Assembly: GCA_963818445.1 (NCBI GenBank) | Contig: CAWFSG010000017.1 | Span: forward strand, 124,001 to 188,000 | Source of the DNA: Prado023 sp963818445 | GTDB taxonomy: Bacteria > Actinomycetota > Actinomycetes > S36-B12 > CAIYMF01 | Length of the DNA: 64,000 nucleotides | Direction: 5' to 3' | In this document: in pieces, positions 40,201 to 48,747 of the stretch | Numbering within the stretch: the first letter of the stretch is position 1 | Layout of the letters: each line of letters starts with the position of its first letter | Notes under the pieces: generated by a model | What the model was told of the DNA's origin: nothing | Database searches by the model: none | What the model saw: only the letters and a program-made list of their open reading frames with translations | Translations under genes and position numbers: made by a program

Positions 40201-42066
40201 AACGGGATGCTGCTGTCACCGAACCTTCGACTGGTGGCGGCCTTCGACCATCGGCACATCTTCGTGGACCCGGACCCCGATCCGGCCAGATCGTTCGCCG
40301 AGCGACAGCGGCTGTTCGCCCTGCCGCGCTCCTCCTGGGCGGACTACTCCGCGACTCTGATCTCGGCCGGCGGTGGGGTGTACCCGCGCACGGCGAAGTC
40401 GATCCCGGTGAGCGCCGAGGCCGCCGAGGCCCTGGGCATCGCCGAGGGCGCGACCTCCATGGCGCCCAATGACCTGCTGCGCGCAATCCTCAAGGCCCCG
40501 GTGGACCTGCTCTGGAACGGGGGCATCGGCACCTATGTCAAGGCCTCGACCGAGTCGCACTCGGACGTGGGCGACCGTGCCAACGACGCCATCCGGGTCA
40601 ACGGCGCCGACCTGCGGGCGCGGGTCGTGGGCGAGGGCGGCAACCTCGGACTGACCCAGCGCGGTCGGATCGAGGCAGCCCACGCCGGTGTGGCGCTGAA
40701 CACGGATGCGATCGACAACTCCGCGGGTGTGGACACCTCCGACCACGAGGTGAACATCAAGATCCTGCTCGACCGGGTCGCCGCGGCCGGCGACCTGGAC
40801 CCTGCAGAGCGCGACCCCCTCCTGCAGTCGATGACCGACGAGGTCGCCGGGATGGTGCTGCAGGACAACGTCGACCAGAACATCCTGCTCACGTTCGAGG
40901 CGCACTACGGAGTGTCGATGGTCCCCGCCCAGGGACGGCTCATCCGCAGCCTCGAGCGGACCGCCGGGCTCGACCGCGGGCTGGAGGCGCTGCCCGACGA
41001 CGCCACGCTGGCGGCGCTCGTCCTCGAGGGCCGGGGCCTGACCAAGCCCGAGCTGGCGGTCCTCGTCGCCTACACCAAGCTCGACCTCAAGGATGCGCTG
41101 CTCGAGTCCTCGGTCCCGGATGAGGCCTTCGCAGCGAGCTGGATGTACGGGTACTTCCCGGTGGTCCTGGCCCAGCGGTGCGAGGCTCACCTGGGCTCCC
41201 ATCCGCTGCGCCGGCAGATCATCACGACCGGGCTGGTCAACGAGCTGGTCAACCGTGGCGGGATCACCTATGCCATGCGAGCCGCGGAGGAGTCCGGTGC
41301 CGCCCCTGCGGAGATCGCGCGTGCCTTCTCGGTGACCTGCGGCGTGTTCGACCTGCCGGACATGTGGGACCGGATCGACTCCCATGGCGGAATCGTGCCC
41401 ACGGCCGCCCTGAACGCCCTGCGCAGCGAGGTGCAACGGCTCCTCGACCGCTCGACGCGCTGGCTGCTGCAGACCCGCGGTGGGACGCTCGACGTGCCGG
41501 TCGAGATCGAGCGGTTCCGGTCCACGGTCGCCGATCTCGCCGGGCGGGTCCCGGAGTGCCTGGTCGGCGTCGAGCGCGAGCGGCTCGAGCGACGCGTCTC
41601 GGACTTCGTGGCTGCCGGTGCCCCCGCCGACCTGTCGGCCGAGGTGGCCGCGATGCTCGACGTGTTCTCCCTGCTGGACATCGTGGAGGTGTCCCAGCGG
41701 ACCGGGGAGGAGCCAGCCAGCGTGGCCCAGCTCTACTTCACGATCTCCGAGCGCTACGAGGTGGACCGGTTCCTGGGTCGGATCACCGCCCTGCCGCGGG
41801 CCGACAGGTGGTCGTCGCTGGCCCGTTCGGCGCTGCGCAGCGACCTCTACGGGGCTCTTGCCTCCCTGACCTCCAGGGTCGCGCGGGCCACTCCGGGCGG
41901 TGGCGAGCCGATCGACCGGGTCACCACGTGGGAGGAGCGCTACGCGGAGGGCCTGGGCCGTGCGCGGGCGACCCTGGCCGAGATCGGCGCCCAGGAGAGC
42001 TTCGACCTGGCCACCCTCTCCGTGGCGCTGAGAGTGATCCGCACCCTGGCCAGCCAGGGCGGCTGA
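37234..42066 (+). CDS. gdh: NAD-dependent glutamate dehydrogenase, large (180 kDa) type
   Basis: Oxidatively deaminates glutamate to 2-oxoglutarate. 1610 residues, the size of the GDH-180 class known from Streptomyces and mycobacteria. The N-terminal regulatory part has ACT-like stretches (DDMPFLVDSVSAELNRLG, HVVVHP-type). The catalytic core has KVARGGLRWSDRREDFR and VKAQAVKNAVIVPVGAKGG (about 800-850), and VGEGGNLGLTQRGR follows. GTG 37234 is chosen with GGAGG seven bases upstream; an in-frame GTG at 37198 has none. No frame errors are seen over 4.8 kb. The class is controlled by phosphorylated GarA in relatives. Confidence 0.95.
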   Translation: MGVGFAEWYSWSSARDERLASLFYRHVDPGDIADRDPEAVVGAVTHLIDVARHRQPLQAVIRAVNPTVVDNGWTCGRSVICVVTDDMPFLVDSVSAELNRLGVGIHLVVHPIVAVTRDEAGALVHADPPGSGADSQPTLPEQDTDGSLESWMHLEVDWQPTAAALTAIEENLQRVLGDVRRSVQDWPRMVARARGLAAELVAQPPRGVSGDQVGEAIDLLNWLADDHFTFLGYRQYQLTGQELGASELRLVEEPGSGLGLLRSERPESMSFSELSPTVRQKALEPRLLIVTKANRRSTVHRPVYLDYVGVKVFDRAGRVVGEHRFIGLFSASAYTQTVEGIPVIDRKVRRVREFLGFSRGSHGGRDLMAFLETFPRDELFAIDVDELTTIAEAALNLKERRATRLFVRHDTYERFLSCLVYLPRDRYTTDVRLQIQQVLLDAVGGASVDYTARVTESVLARLHIVVRMARGESVPEVDAEALEARIADVVLSWDDELSIALVAASSEASAHALLSRYPQGFPQAYRAVTSAAEAVADLSEIEQLTPQSPLRVSLQPASEASGEQANARLKLYSLLDISLAQVLPVLSSLGVEVVTEQPFRLVRADPQGAAGGAFIFDFGLHAPGSARLGGVRRMWEQAFLACWAGQAEADGFNGLVAEAGLDWRRISVLRAYARYLRQTGSAFSQAYIENAALANPKIASLLVQLFHARFDPDLVADRAVRADELRTQITRALDDVASLDQDRILRSFLDLIRATLRTNHFQPDRPALAIKLEPAHIRELPEPRPKFEIWVCSPRVEGVHLRFGKVARGGLRWSDRREDFRTEVLGLVKAQAVKNAVIVPVGAKGGFFAKQLPDPALDRDAWMAEGIGAYKVFIGSLLDLTDNLVGHDVVPPERVVRHDGDDPYLVVAADKGTATFSDIANGVAAEYGFWLGDAFASGGSAGYDHKAMGITARGAWESVRAHFRVVGPDIDATTFTAVGIGDMSGDVFGNGMLLSPNLRLVAAFDHRHIFVDPDPDPARSFAERQRLFALPRSSWADYSATLISAGGGVYPRTAKSIPVSAEAAEALGIAEGATSMAPNDLLRAILKAPVDLLWNGGIGTYVKASTESHSDVGDRANDAIRVNGADLRARVVGEGGNLGLTQRGRIEAAHAGVALNTDAIDNSAGVDTSDHEVNIKILLDRVAAAGDLDPAERDPLLQSMTDEVAGMVLQDNVDQNILLTFEAHYGVSMVPAQGRLIRSLERTAGLDRGLEALPDDATLAALVLEGRGLTKPELAVLVAYTKLDLKDALLESSVPDEAFAASWMYGYFPVVLAQRCEAHLGSHPLRRQIITTGLVNELVNRGGITYAMRAAEESGAAPAEIARAFSVTCGVFDLPDMWDRIDSHGGIVPTAALNALRSEVQRLLDRSTRWLLQTRGGTLDVPVEIERFRSTVADLAGRVPECLVGVERERLERRVSDFVAAGAPADLSAEVAAMLDVFSLLDIVEVSQRTGEEPASVAQLYFTISERYEVDRFLGRITALPRADRWSSLARSALRSDLYGALASLTSRVARATPGGGEPIDRVTTWEERYAEGLGRARATLAEIGAQESFDLATLSVALRVIRTLASQGG

Positions 42067-42160
42067 CCCGGGGGCCCACCGCAGGACGCCCACCCCAGAA
42101 CGCCCGACCCGCCAGTCTGCGGACGGAGGGGGTCTCGTGGCGCCGGTAGGCTTGCCTGTC

Positions 42161-43264
42161 ATGGCCCTTGACTTCTCTGCGGCTGTGGCCGAGCTCGACA
42201 CCACCCTCTCCAGCATCGAAGCGGTCCTGGACCTCCCGGCGATGCGCTCGGAGGTCGGTGAGCTCGAGGCGCAGGCCTCGGCACCGGATCTCTGGGATGA
42301 CCCCACCGCCGCGCAGAAGGTGACGTCCCGATTGTCGTTCGTCCAGGGCGAGCTGCGCCGCGTCTCGGCCCTGCGCCAGCGGCTGGATGACCTGCCGATC
42401 CTCGTCGAGCTGGCCGAGGGGGAGAGCGACGCCGACTCCCTGGCGGAGGCGGAGAAGGAGCTCGGTGACCTCGGCCGGGCGGTGGCCGAGCTCGAGGTCC
42501 GCACGCTGCTGGCAGGTGAGTTCGACCAGCGCGAGGCCCTGGTGACCATCCGTTCGGAGGCCGGGGGGGTCGACGCCGCGGACTGGGCCGAGATGCTGCT
42601 GCGGATGTACACCCGCTACTGCGAGCGCCACGACTGGACCTACGAGGTCTACGACATCTCCTACGCCGAGGAGGCGGGCATCAAGTCGGCCACGTTCGCG
42701 GTCAAGGCGCCCTACGCCTACGGGACCCTGTCGGTCGAGCAGGGCACCCACCGGCTCGTGCGGATCTCGCCGTTCGACAACCAGGGACGCCGCCAGACAT
42801 CCTTCGCCGCCGTGGAGGTCCTGCCGGTCACCGAGCAGACCGACCATGTCGACATCCCCGAGAACGAGATCCGGGTCGACGTGTTCCGCTCCTCGGGGCC
42901 GGGCGGGCAGAGCGTGAACACGACTGACTCCGCCGTGCGCATGACCCACATCCCGACCGGCATCGTGGTCTCATGCCAGAACGAGAAGTCCCAGATCCAG
43001 AACCGCGCAGCCGCGCTGCGGGTGCTCGAGGCCCGGCTCCTCGAACGCCGGCGGATCGAGGAGCGGGCGGCGATGGACGCGCTGAAGACCGACACGTCCG
43101 GGTCATGGGGCAACCAGATGCGCTCCTACGTCCTGCACCCGTACCAGATGGTCAAGGACCTGCGCACCGAGTACGAGACCGGCAACACCTCGGCGGTGCT
43201 CGACGGGGAGATCGACGAGTTCATCGAGGCGGCGATCCGCTGGCGTCGCCAGGGCGGGGCCTGA
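42161..43264 (+). CDS. prfB: Peptide chain release factor 2
   Basis: 367 residues. Recognises UGA/UAA through SPF (203-205, RISPFDNQG) and triggers peptide release through GGQ (248-250, SSGPGGQSVNTTD). The gene is read in one frame without the programmed frameshift seen in many other bacteria, as usual in actinobacteria. ATG 42161 (MALDFSAAVAELD) is preferred to an upstream in-frame GTG. It is first in the conserved prfB-ftsE-ftsX-smpB neighbourhood. Confidence 0.97.
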   Translation: MALDFSAAVAELDTTLSSIEAVLDLPAMRSEVGELEAQASAPDLWDDPTAAQKVTSRLSFVQGELRRVSALRQRLDDLPILVELAEGESDADSLAEAEKELGDLGRAVAELEVRTLLAGEFDQREALVTIRSEAGGVDAADWAEMLLRMYTRYCERHDWTYEVYDISYAEEAGIKSATFAVKAPYAYGTLSVEQGTHRLVRISPFDNQGRRQTSFAAVEVLPVTEQTDHVDIPENEIRVDVFRSSGPGGQSVNTTDSAVRMTHIPTGIVVSCQNEKSQIQNRAAALRVLEARLLERRRIEERAAMDALKTDTSGSWGNQMRSYVLHPYQMVKDLRTEYETGNTSAVLDGEIDEFIEAAIRWRRQGGA

Positions 43265-43265
43265 C

Positions 43266-44543
43266 ATGACCGGACCGGATCCGCTGCCGGCAGACGCGAT
43301 CCTGCTGCATCTGGGCTTCCACAAGACCGGTACGACCGCGCTGCAGTCGGCATTCGCCGCCAGCCGGCCGGAGCTCCTCGAGCACGGGGTGCTGTACCCG
43401 GGGCGTCGGCGCTCGCACCACCCCGCGGCGATGGCGATGACTGGCCGAACCTGGGGGGTGGGCCGTGAGGGCGGCTGGGACCCTGATCCCAGGGCCTGGG
43501 ATCGGCTGGCCCGAGCGGCCACCGGGCACCCGGGACGGGTCCTGGTCTCCAGCGAGAGCTTCGCCCTGACGCCCGACGACGCGGCTGCCCGCATGGTGGC
43601 CGACCTCGGGGCGGATCGCGTGCACGTCGTCTTCACGATGCGTCCGATGGCAGCACTCCTGAGCTCGTCGTGGCAGCAGTACCTGAAGTCGGGCTGGGTG
43701 ACGACATACGAGCAGTGGCTCGAGCAGATCGTGGCCGAGCTGGAGCCCGGTGCGCGGCGGTCGGGGTTCTGGCTGCGCAACGACTACCCCGTGATCGTGG
43801 GCCGCTGGGCCGACCTGGTCGGGGCCGAGCGGGTGCACCTGGTGTGCCTGGACGGGTCCGATCGGGGGTTCCTGCTGCGCACGTTCCGCGGGCTGCTCGC
43901 CCTGCCCGAGGGGGTCCCGGACGAGCGGGCAGCGGACTCCAACCGGTCGATGACGGCCGCTGAGGCCGAGCTGCTGCGCCGCCTCAACGAGGTCAGCGCC
44001 GACTGGGACTGGCCCACCTACCAGCGGACCATCCGGACCGGAGCCGCGGCCGGCATGGTCGAGAGCCGTCGGCCGGACCCCGATGAGGCCCCGATCGTCA
44101 CCCCGCCGGAGGTCCTCTCGCGGGTGGCCGCGCACGGGGACGAGTTGGCCGCTGAGCTCGCGGACCTCGGGGTCGTCGTCCACGGGGACCTCGGGGTCCT
44201 CGGCCAGGAGGTCGCCGGGGGCCGCGCTTCCGTGGACGGGCCGGACGGGCCCGGGCGGGCGCACGGGACCGGGGGGGCGCCGGCCGGTCTCCCGATCGAC
44301 GCAGCGGTGGCCTCCGTGCTCGGGGCCATCCGGGGTGCCCAGCGACAGGCTTCCGAGGCCGCCCAGGCAGCCCAGAAGACGGCCGCGGCCAGCACGGCCA
44401 CGAGCGCGGGGACGCCCCCCTCGGCTCCCACGACCCGTGAGCTCGCTGGCGAACTCACGGCCCGGATCCGTCGCGGGACCCGCCGGCGCCTGACGCCGGG
44501 GCGCCGCCGTGGCCTGCGCCCGGACGGGCCAACCCGCCCGTAG
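43266..44543 (+). CDS. Sulfotransferase-like P-loop protein with long C-terminal tail
   Basis: 425 residues. The 5'-phosphosulfate-binding loop LLHLGFHKTGTTALQS is at about 13-28, and VHVVFTMRPMAALLSSSWQQY corresponds to the 3'-phosphate motif; its two halves are noted. The rest of the fold resembles sulfotransferase-like proteins of polysaccharide loci. The C-terminal 110 residues are Ala/Gly/Thr-rich and end in a basic tail (RIRRGTRRRLTPGRRR), so it may attach to membrane or nucleic acid. It interrupts the usual prfB-ftsE adjacency. Substrate unknown. Confidence 0.75.
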   Translation: MTGPDPLPADAILLHLGFHKTGTTALQSAFAASRPELLEHGVLYPGRRRSHHPAAMAMTGRTWGVGREGGWDPDPRAWDRLARAATGHPGRVLVSSESFALTPDDAAARMVADLGADRVHVVFTMRPMAALLSSSWQQYLKSGWVTTYEQWLEQIVAELEPGARRSGFWLRNDYPVIVGRWADLVGAERVHLVCLDGSDRGFLLRTFRGLLALPEGVPDERAADSNRSMTAAEAELLRRLNEVSADWDWPTYQRTIRTGAAAGMVESRRPDPDEAPIVTPPEVLSRVAAHGDELAAELADLGVVVHGDLGVLGQEVAGGRASVDGPDGPGRAHGTGGAPAGLPIDAAVASVLGAIRGAQRQASEAAQAAQKTAAASTATSAGTPPSAPTTRELAGELTARIRRGTRRRLTPGRRRGLRPDGPTRP

Positions 44544-44608
44544 ACTGCATCGCGAGCGCTCGGCTGATCCGCCGCCGTGCGCAGCCGTCCGTCCCGGGAG
44601 TCCTGCGC

Positions 44609-45298
44609 GTGATCCGCTTTGCGAACGTCACCAAGCACTACCCCACGCAGATGCGCCCAGCGCTCGACGATGTCAGCCTGGAGATCACCAAGGGCGAGTT
44701 CGCGTTCCTCGTCGGGGCGTCGGGGTCGGGCAAGTCGACCTTCCTGCGGTTGGTGCTGCGCGAGGACCGACCCACGTCGGGCGGCGTCTTCGTCGCCGGC
44801 AAGGACCTGAGCCGGATGCCCAACTGGAAGGTCCCGCATCTGCGCCGCCAGATCGGCGCCGTGTTCCAGGACTTCCGGCTGCTGCCCAACAAGACCGTGT
44901 ACCAGAACGTGGCGTTCGCGCTGCAGGTCATCGGCCGGCCCAGCGCGCACATCCGCAAGGTGGTCCCGGAGGTCATCGACCTCGTGGGCCTCGCGGGCAA
45001 GGAGGGCCGCTTCCCCGACGAGCTGTCGGGTGGCGAGCAGCAGCGCGTGGCCGTGGCTCGCGCGTTCGTCAACCGACCCATGATCCTGATCGCCGACGAG
45101 CCCACCGGCAACCTCGACCCCGCCACGAGCGTGGGCATCATGCGCCTTCTGGACCGGATCAACCGGACCGGGACGACCGTCGTGATGGCCACCCACGACG
45201 CCGCTGTGGTCGACCAGATGCGCAAGCGGGTCATCGAGCTCGAGAACGGCCACATCGTGCGCGACCAGTCCCGCGGTGTGTACGGGGTCACGCGATGA
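44609..45298 (+). CDS. ftsE: Cell division ATPase FtsE
   Basis: 229 residues. Walker A GASGSGKST at 36-44, Q-loop VFQDFRLLPNKT, ABC signature LSGGEQQRV, and Walker B ILIADEPTGNLD. With FtsX it forms an ABC-like complex that activates peptidoglycan hydrolases at the septum instead of transporting a solute. GTG start. The end overlaps nothing but is 28 bases before ftsX. Confidence 0.97.
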   Translation: MIRFANVTKHYPTQMRPALDDVSLEITKGEFAFLVGASGSGKSTFLRLVLREDRPTSGGVFVAGKDLSRMPNWKVPHLRRQIGAVFQDFRLLPNKTVYQNVAFALQVIGRPSAHIRKVVPEVIDLVGLAGKEGRFPDELSGGEQQRVAVARAFVNRPMILIADEPTGNLDPATSVGIMRLLDRINRTGTTVVMATHDAAVVDQMRKRVIELENGHIVRDQSRGVYGVTR

Positions 45299-45326
45299 CC
45301 CGTCCGGGCCCGATCGGAGGCCCCGC

Positions 45327-46235
45327 ATGCGCGTGAGATTCGTCCTCGGCGAGGTCTTCACGGGGATCCGGCGCAACCTGACGATGACCATCGCGGTGGT
45401 CATCACCGTGGCCGTGTCGCTGGCACTCTTCGGCGCCGGGCTCATGGTGCGCTCCCAGGTCGACCTGATGAAGGACTACTGGTACGACAAGGTCCAGGTG
45501 TCGATCTACCTCTGCGGGTCCACCTCGGAGGTGATCTCGTGTGCGGAGGGTCCGGTCACGCAGGCCCAGCGTGAGGAGATCCGCGCCGACCTCGAGTCGC
45601 TGCAGCCCCTGGTCGAGGAGGTCTACTACGAGTCCTCCGCCGAGGCCTTCGAACGGTTCTCCGAGCAGTTCAAGGACGCCCCGATCCTGTCCAACATCAC
45701 CCCGGACCAGATGCCCGAGTCGTTCCGCGTGAAGCTCTCGGACCCGACCAAGTACGACGTCGTGGCCAGCGCGTTCATCGGCCGCCCCGGCATCGACTCG
45801 GTGAACGACCAGCGCCGGGTCCTGGACAAGCTGTTCGCCATCCTGAACGGGTTCCAGACCGGGGCCCTGGTGATCGCGGGGATGATGCTGCTCGCGACGG
45901 TCCTCCTGGTGGCCAACACGATCCGCGTGGCCGCGTTCTCCCGCCGCAGGGAGACCGGCATCATGCGGCTGGTCGGCGCCTCGAACTTCTACATCCAGCT
46001 GCCGTTCCTGCTCGAGGCAGCGCTGGCGGCCATGGTGGGAGCCCTGGTGGCGATCGGGCTGCTGGCGATGCTCAAGGCCGTGCTGGTCGACGGGGTGCTG
46101 ACACCCAGCTTCCAGTTCACCAACTTCGTCGGATGGGACGTCTGGGCCCAGGTGTCCGTGGTCGTCTTCATCACGGGCGTGACCCTGGCGTCGGTGGCGG
46201 CGCTGATCACGCTGCGTCGCTACCTGCGGGTCTGA
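45327..46235 (+). CDS. ftsX: Cell division protein FtsX
   Basis: 302 residues with four transmembrane helices: one near the N-terminus (LTMTIAVVITVAVSLALFG), a large extracytoplasmic domain (60-175) and three C-terminal helices. The external loop holds Cys pairs (LCGSTSEVISCAEG). FtsX transmits ATP hydrolysis by FtsE to an external hydrolase, most likely the M23 protein encoded next. ATG 45327 gives MRVRFVLGEVFTGIRRN. Confidence 0.95.
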   Translation: MRVRFVLGEVFTGIRRNLTMTIAVVITVAVSLALFGAGLMVRSQVDLMKDYWYDKVQVSIYLCGSTSEVISCAEGPVTQAQREEIRADLESLQPLVEEVYYESSAEAFERFSEQFKDAPILSNITPDQMPESFRVKLSDPTKYDVVASAFIGRPGIDSVNDQRRVLDKLFAILNGFQTGALVIAGMMLLATVLLVANTIRVAAFSRRRETGIMRLVGASNFYIQLPFLLEAALAAMVGALVAIGLLAMLKAVLVDGVLTPSFQFTNFVGWDVWAQVSVVVFITGVTLASVAALITLRRYLRV

Positions 46236-46351
46236 CCCCCCCGCTCAGGACCGGGCACGTTCTGGTCGATGACGTGGACACGGCCGCATCGCGCGGTACT
46301 CTGGAGGGTATGCCCGCGTGTGCGGGCCAGTGCGGCATGAGGGGTGGGCAG

Positions 46352-47617
46352 ATGCGGTCAAAGCGGGCAGTGGCCCTCGCTGCATCCGTCATTCTCGCCC
46401 TCGGAGTCGTCTCCCTGGGGCCGGCCTCGGCTGACCCGGAGGACGACAAGCAGAAGGTCGACGCTGCAGTCGCGGCGGCCGGTGACGACTTGAGGGCGGC
46501 CAACGCCGAGGTGGAGAAGGCGATCGCCGACCTGCAGGAGGTTCGCGAGCTGCTGCCCGCCGCGCGCGCGGAGCTCGCCAAGGCGCGCGAGGAGGCGACT
46601 GTTGCCGAGGAGGCCGACCGGGCGGCACAGGCCGAGCTCGAGCAGGCGACTGCGGCCGCGATCCGCGCCGAGCAGGAGCGTGCCGAGGTCGAGTTCCAGA
46701 TCCAGGACCTGCAGAGCAGGGTGGGCAACCTCGCGCGCGCGGTCTACCAGAACGGTGCCTTCGCAGACTTCGACCTGCTGATCACGGCGCAGTCCCCGAC
46801 GGACCTCTCCGATCGCGCCCAGGCACTCGACGCGGTGTCCCGGGCCAACAACCAGACCCTGGCCCAGATGGCCGGCATCCGCGCCGAGCTCGCGCTGAAG
46901 GAGGCCCGCCTCGAGGTTCTGCGCCAGCAGGTCGATGACAAGCGCCAGCAGGCCGCCATCGCGTTGAGCGAGGCCAACATCGCCCGGGACCGCGCCGCAG
47001 CCGCCAAGCTGAAGGTCGACCTCCTCGTGGCGCAGAAGGCCACCGCCCTCGATGTCGCGGCCTCGGAGCGCGCCAAGGTCCTCAAGCAGTACAAGTCGGT
47101 CCAGGCAGAGCAGCAGCGCATCGCTGCCCTGCTGGCCAAGCAGGCGGCGGCGGAGGCGGCCCGGCTCGCCAGCGGCGGCTCACTGAGCTTCGTCCCCACC
47201 GATGTCGAGGGCTTCCAGTGGCCGATCGAGGGCGTGCGGGTCGGCCAGGGCGTCGGTCCGCGCGTCCACCCCGTGTACGGGTACCGCTCCTGCCACACCG
47301 GTGTCGATCTCGGCGCGCCCAGCGGCACCGAGATCCGGTCCACAGCCGCCGGCATCGTGGTCATCAACGCCACTGGCGGGCCGTACGGCAACCACACCCT
47401 GATCTCGCACGGCAACGGCCTGTTCTCGATGTACGCCCACCAGTCGCGGTTCGGCGCCGAGGAGGGCCAGAAGGTCAAGAAGGGCGACGTGATCGGGTAC
47501 GTCGGCAGCACCGGCTACTCCACCGGTCCGCACCTGCACTTCGAGATCCACGTCGGCGGCGTCCCCTACGACCCGCTGGGCTGGTTCGGTGCGAAGAAGG
47601 AACCGGTTCGCTGCTGA
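46352..47617 (+). CDS. Secreted coiled-coil M23 (LytM) peptidase, likely FtsEX partner
   Basis: 421 residues. Signal peptide RSKRAVALAASVILALGVVS with cleavage near ASA|DPED. It is followed by a long coiled coil (about 35-280; Ala/Glu/Leu heptads), then the M23 domain with HTGVD at about 315 and HLHFE at about 393, giving the zinc ligands. This layout is that of EnvC-like hydrolases or activators regulated by FtsEX. Start ATG 46352 preceded by GAGGGGTGGG; ATG 46337 is possible. The stop overlaps smpB (TGATG). Confidence 0.92.
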   Translation: MRSKRAVALAASVILALGVVSLGPASADPEDDKQKVDAAVAAAGDDLRAANAEVEKAIADLQEVRELLPAARAELAKAREEATVAEEADRAAQAELEQATAAAIRAEQERAEVEFQIQDLQSRVGNLARAVYQNGAFADFDLLITAQSPTDLSDRAQALDAVSRANNQTLAQMAGIRAELALKEARLEVLRQQVDDKRQQAAIALSEANIARDRAAAAKLKVDLLVAQKATALDVAASERAKVLKQYKSVQAEQQRIAALLAKQAAAEAARLASGGSLSFVPTDVEGFQWPIEGVRVGQGVGPRVHPVYGYRSCHTGVDLGAPSGTEIRSTAAGIVVINATGGPYGNHTLISHGNGLFSMYAHQSRFGAEEGQKVKKGDVIGYVGSTGYSTGPHLHFEIHVGGVPYDPLGWFGAKKEPVRC

Positions 47618-48093
47618 TGCCGCGGGAGCAGGGGCGACGACTGGTCGCCCAGAACAAGAAGGCGCGCCACGACTACCACATCGACGCCACGTGGGAGGCC
47701 GGGATCGTCCTCGTGGGCACCGAGGTGAAGTCGCTGCGGGCCGGACGTGCCAGCATCGTCGACGCGTTCGCGCAGTTCCACGAGGGGGAGCTGTTCCTCC
47801 ATGGGCTGCACATCCCGGAGTACACCCACGGCACGTGGACCAACCACGCCCCGAGGCGCGTGCGCAAGCTGCTCATGAAGCGTGCTGAGCTCGAGCGGCT
47901 CGAGCGCAAGCTCAAGGAGAGCGGCTACACGCTGGTGCCCCTGTCGCTGTACTTCAAGGACGGGTACGCCAAGGTCGAGATCGCCCTGGCCCGCGGCAAG
48001 AAGGCCTACGACAAGCGCCAGACCCTGGCTGAGCGGGACGCCAACCGCGACATCGCCAAGGAGATGGGCCGCCACCTGAAGGGCCGGACGTAG
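47617..48093 (+). CDS. smpB: SsrA-binding protein SmpB
   Basis: 158 residues. Binds tmRNA and delivers it to stalled ribosomes. Typical signatures: VAQNKKARHDYHIDATWEAG, GTEVKSLRAGRASIVDAF, HIPEYTHGTWTNHAPRRVRK and the basic C-terminal tail KKAYDKRQTLAERDANRD. Starts within the M23 stop (TGATG). Its RNA partner is encoded 276 bases downstream. Confidence 0.98.
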   Translation: MPREQGRRLVAQNKKARHDYHIDATWEAGIVLVGTEVKSLRAGRASIVDAFAQFHEGELFLHGLHIPEYTHGTWTNHAPRRVRKLLMKRAELERLERKLKESGYTLVPLSLYFKDGYAKVEIALARGKKAYDKRQTLAERDANRDIAKEMGRHLKGRT

Positions 48094-48161
48094 GAACTAC
48101 CGGGCCGCCGGGGCCGCAGGGGCCGCCGCGGCGCTGGGCCACTGGGGCACCGGGCACCGGA

Positions 48162-48259
48162 GTGCGCGTTCCCGGCCACAGATCAGCCGTCGTGCGCATT
48201 CCGCGCCGGATATGGCCGGCAGTGCGCACCGCCCGGTGGGGATGGCCGGGAACGCGCGG
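48162..48259. repeat. 98-bp FFRR palindromic element, copy B
   Basis: Same length and layout as the element at 20367-20464. Forward half-units are 48162-48179 and 48192-48209; inverted half-units are 48212-48229 and 48242-48259; gaps are again exactly 12 bases. The core is GTGCGCGTTCCCGGCCAC in the first unit and ATGGCCGGGAACGCGCGG in the last. It lies between smpB and the tmRNA promoter. Confidence 0.75.
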
Positions 48260-48305
48260 CCTGTTCCCTCCGGGAGCGCTGACCGAGCTGGGCGCAGTCG
48301 TGGCG

Positions 48306-48335
48306 TTGGCCTATGTCAGGCGGGGCCGCTACTCT
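48306..48335 (+). promoter_or_regulatory. Putative tmRNA promoter
   Basis: TTGGCC (48306-48311), an 18-base spacer and TACTCT (48330-48335), about 33 bases before the mature tmRNA 5' end. A short 5' precursor would be trimmed by RNase P. Confidence 0.5.
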
Positions 48336-48368
48336 GGAGGTGCCGGTTCGCCGGTGACAACTCAACAG

Positions 48369-48745
48369 GGGGGTGACAGGTTTCGACGTCGGCTGTGGTC
48401 GACGGGAGAAGCGGGCCGAGGATGGCAGTTATCTCGAGAACGACCTGCCAAAAAACAATTGCGAACACCAACGCAAATGTCGCGCAGTCTCGCATGGCCC
48501 TCGCGGCCTGAGCTGTAGGCGACCGGTGGACCGGGGGCGTCTCCGCCCCGAATCCGCCGTCATCAAGGAGACTCACCAACCCGCCCGGTAACGGGGTGGG
48601 ACGGAACACCTAACAGTTGCTGGACCGTGTTACCGCGCAGTGCCACACGAAGCGCGGAGGTTGAGACCACAACAGCGTGGCTGCGCCCGGAGAAGACCCT
48701 GAGAGACACCGATGGACCCGGGTTCGATTCCCGGCACCTCCACCA
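48369..48745 (+). ncRNA. ssrA: Transfer-messenger RNA (tmRNA)
   Basis: 377 bases. The 5' end GGGGGTGACAGGTTTCGAC and 3' end GGTTCGATTCCCGGCACC through TCCACCA form the tRNA-Ala-like part: acceptor GGGGGTG with CACCTCC, and CCA encoded. The resume codon is GCG at 48461 and the reading frame stops at 48509-48511. The encoded tag is ANTNANVAQSRMALAA, ending in the ALAA degron read by Clp proteases. It rescues stalled ribosomes with SmpB encoded just upstream. Confidence 0.97.
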
Positions 48746-48747
48746 AG

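Noticed and set aside
42137..43264. Programmed +1 frameshift in prfB
   Set aside because: The gene is open in a single frame from a normal start to GGQ and beyond, with no internal UGA near codon 25.
44018..45445. 475-codon antisense frame over ftsE
   Set aside because: Overlaps ftsE, whose Walker and signature motifs are complete.
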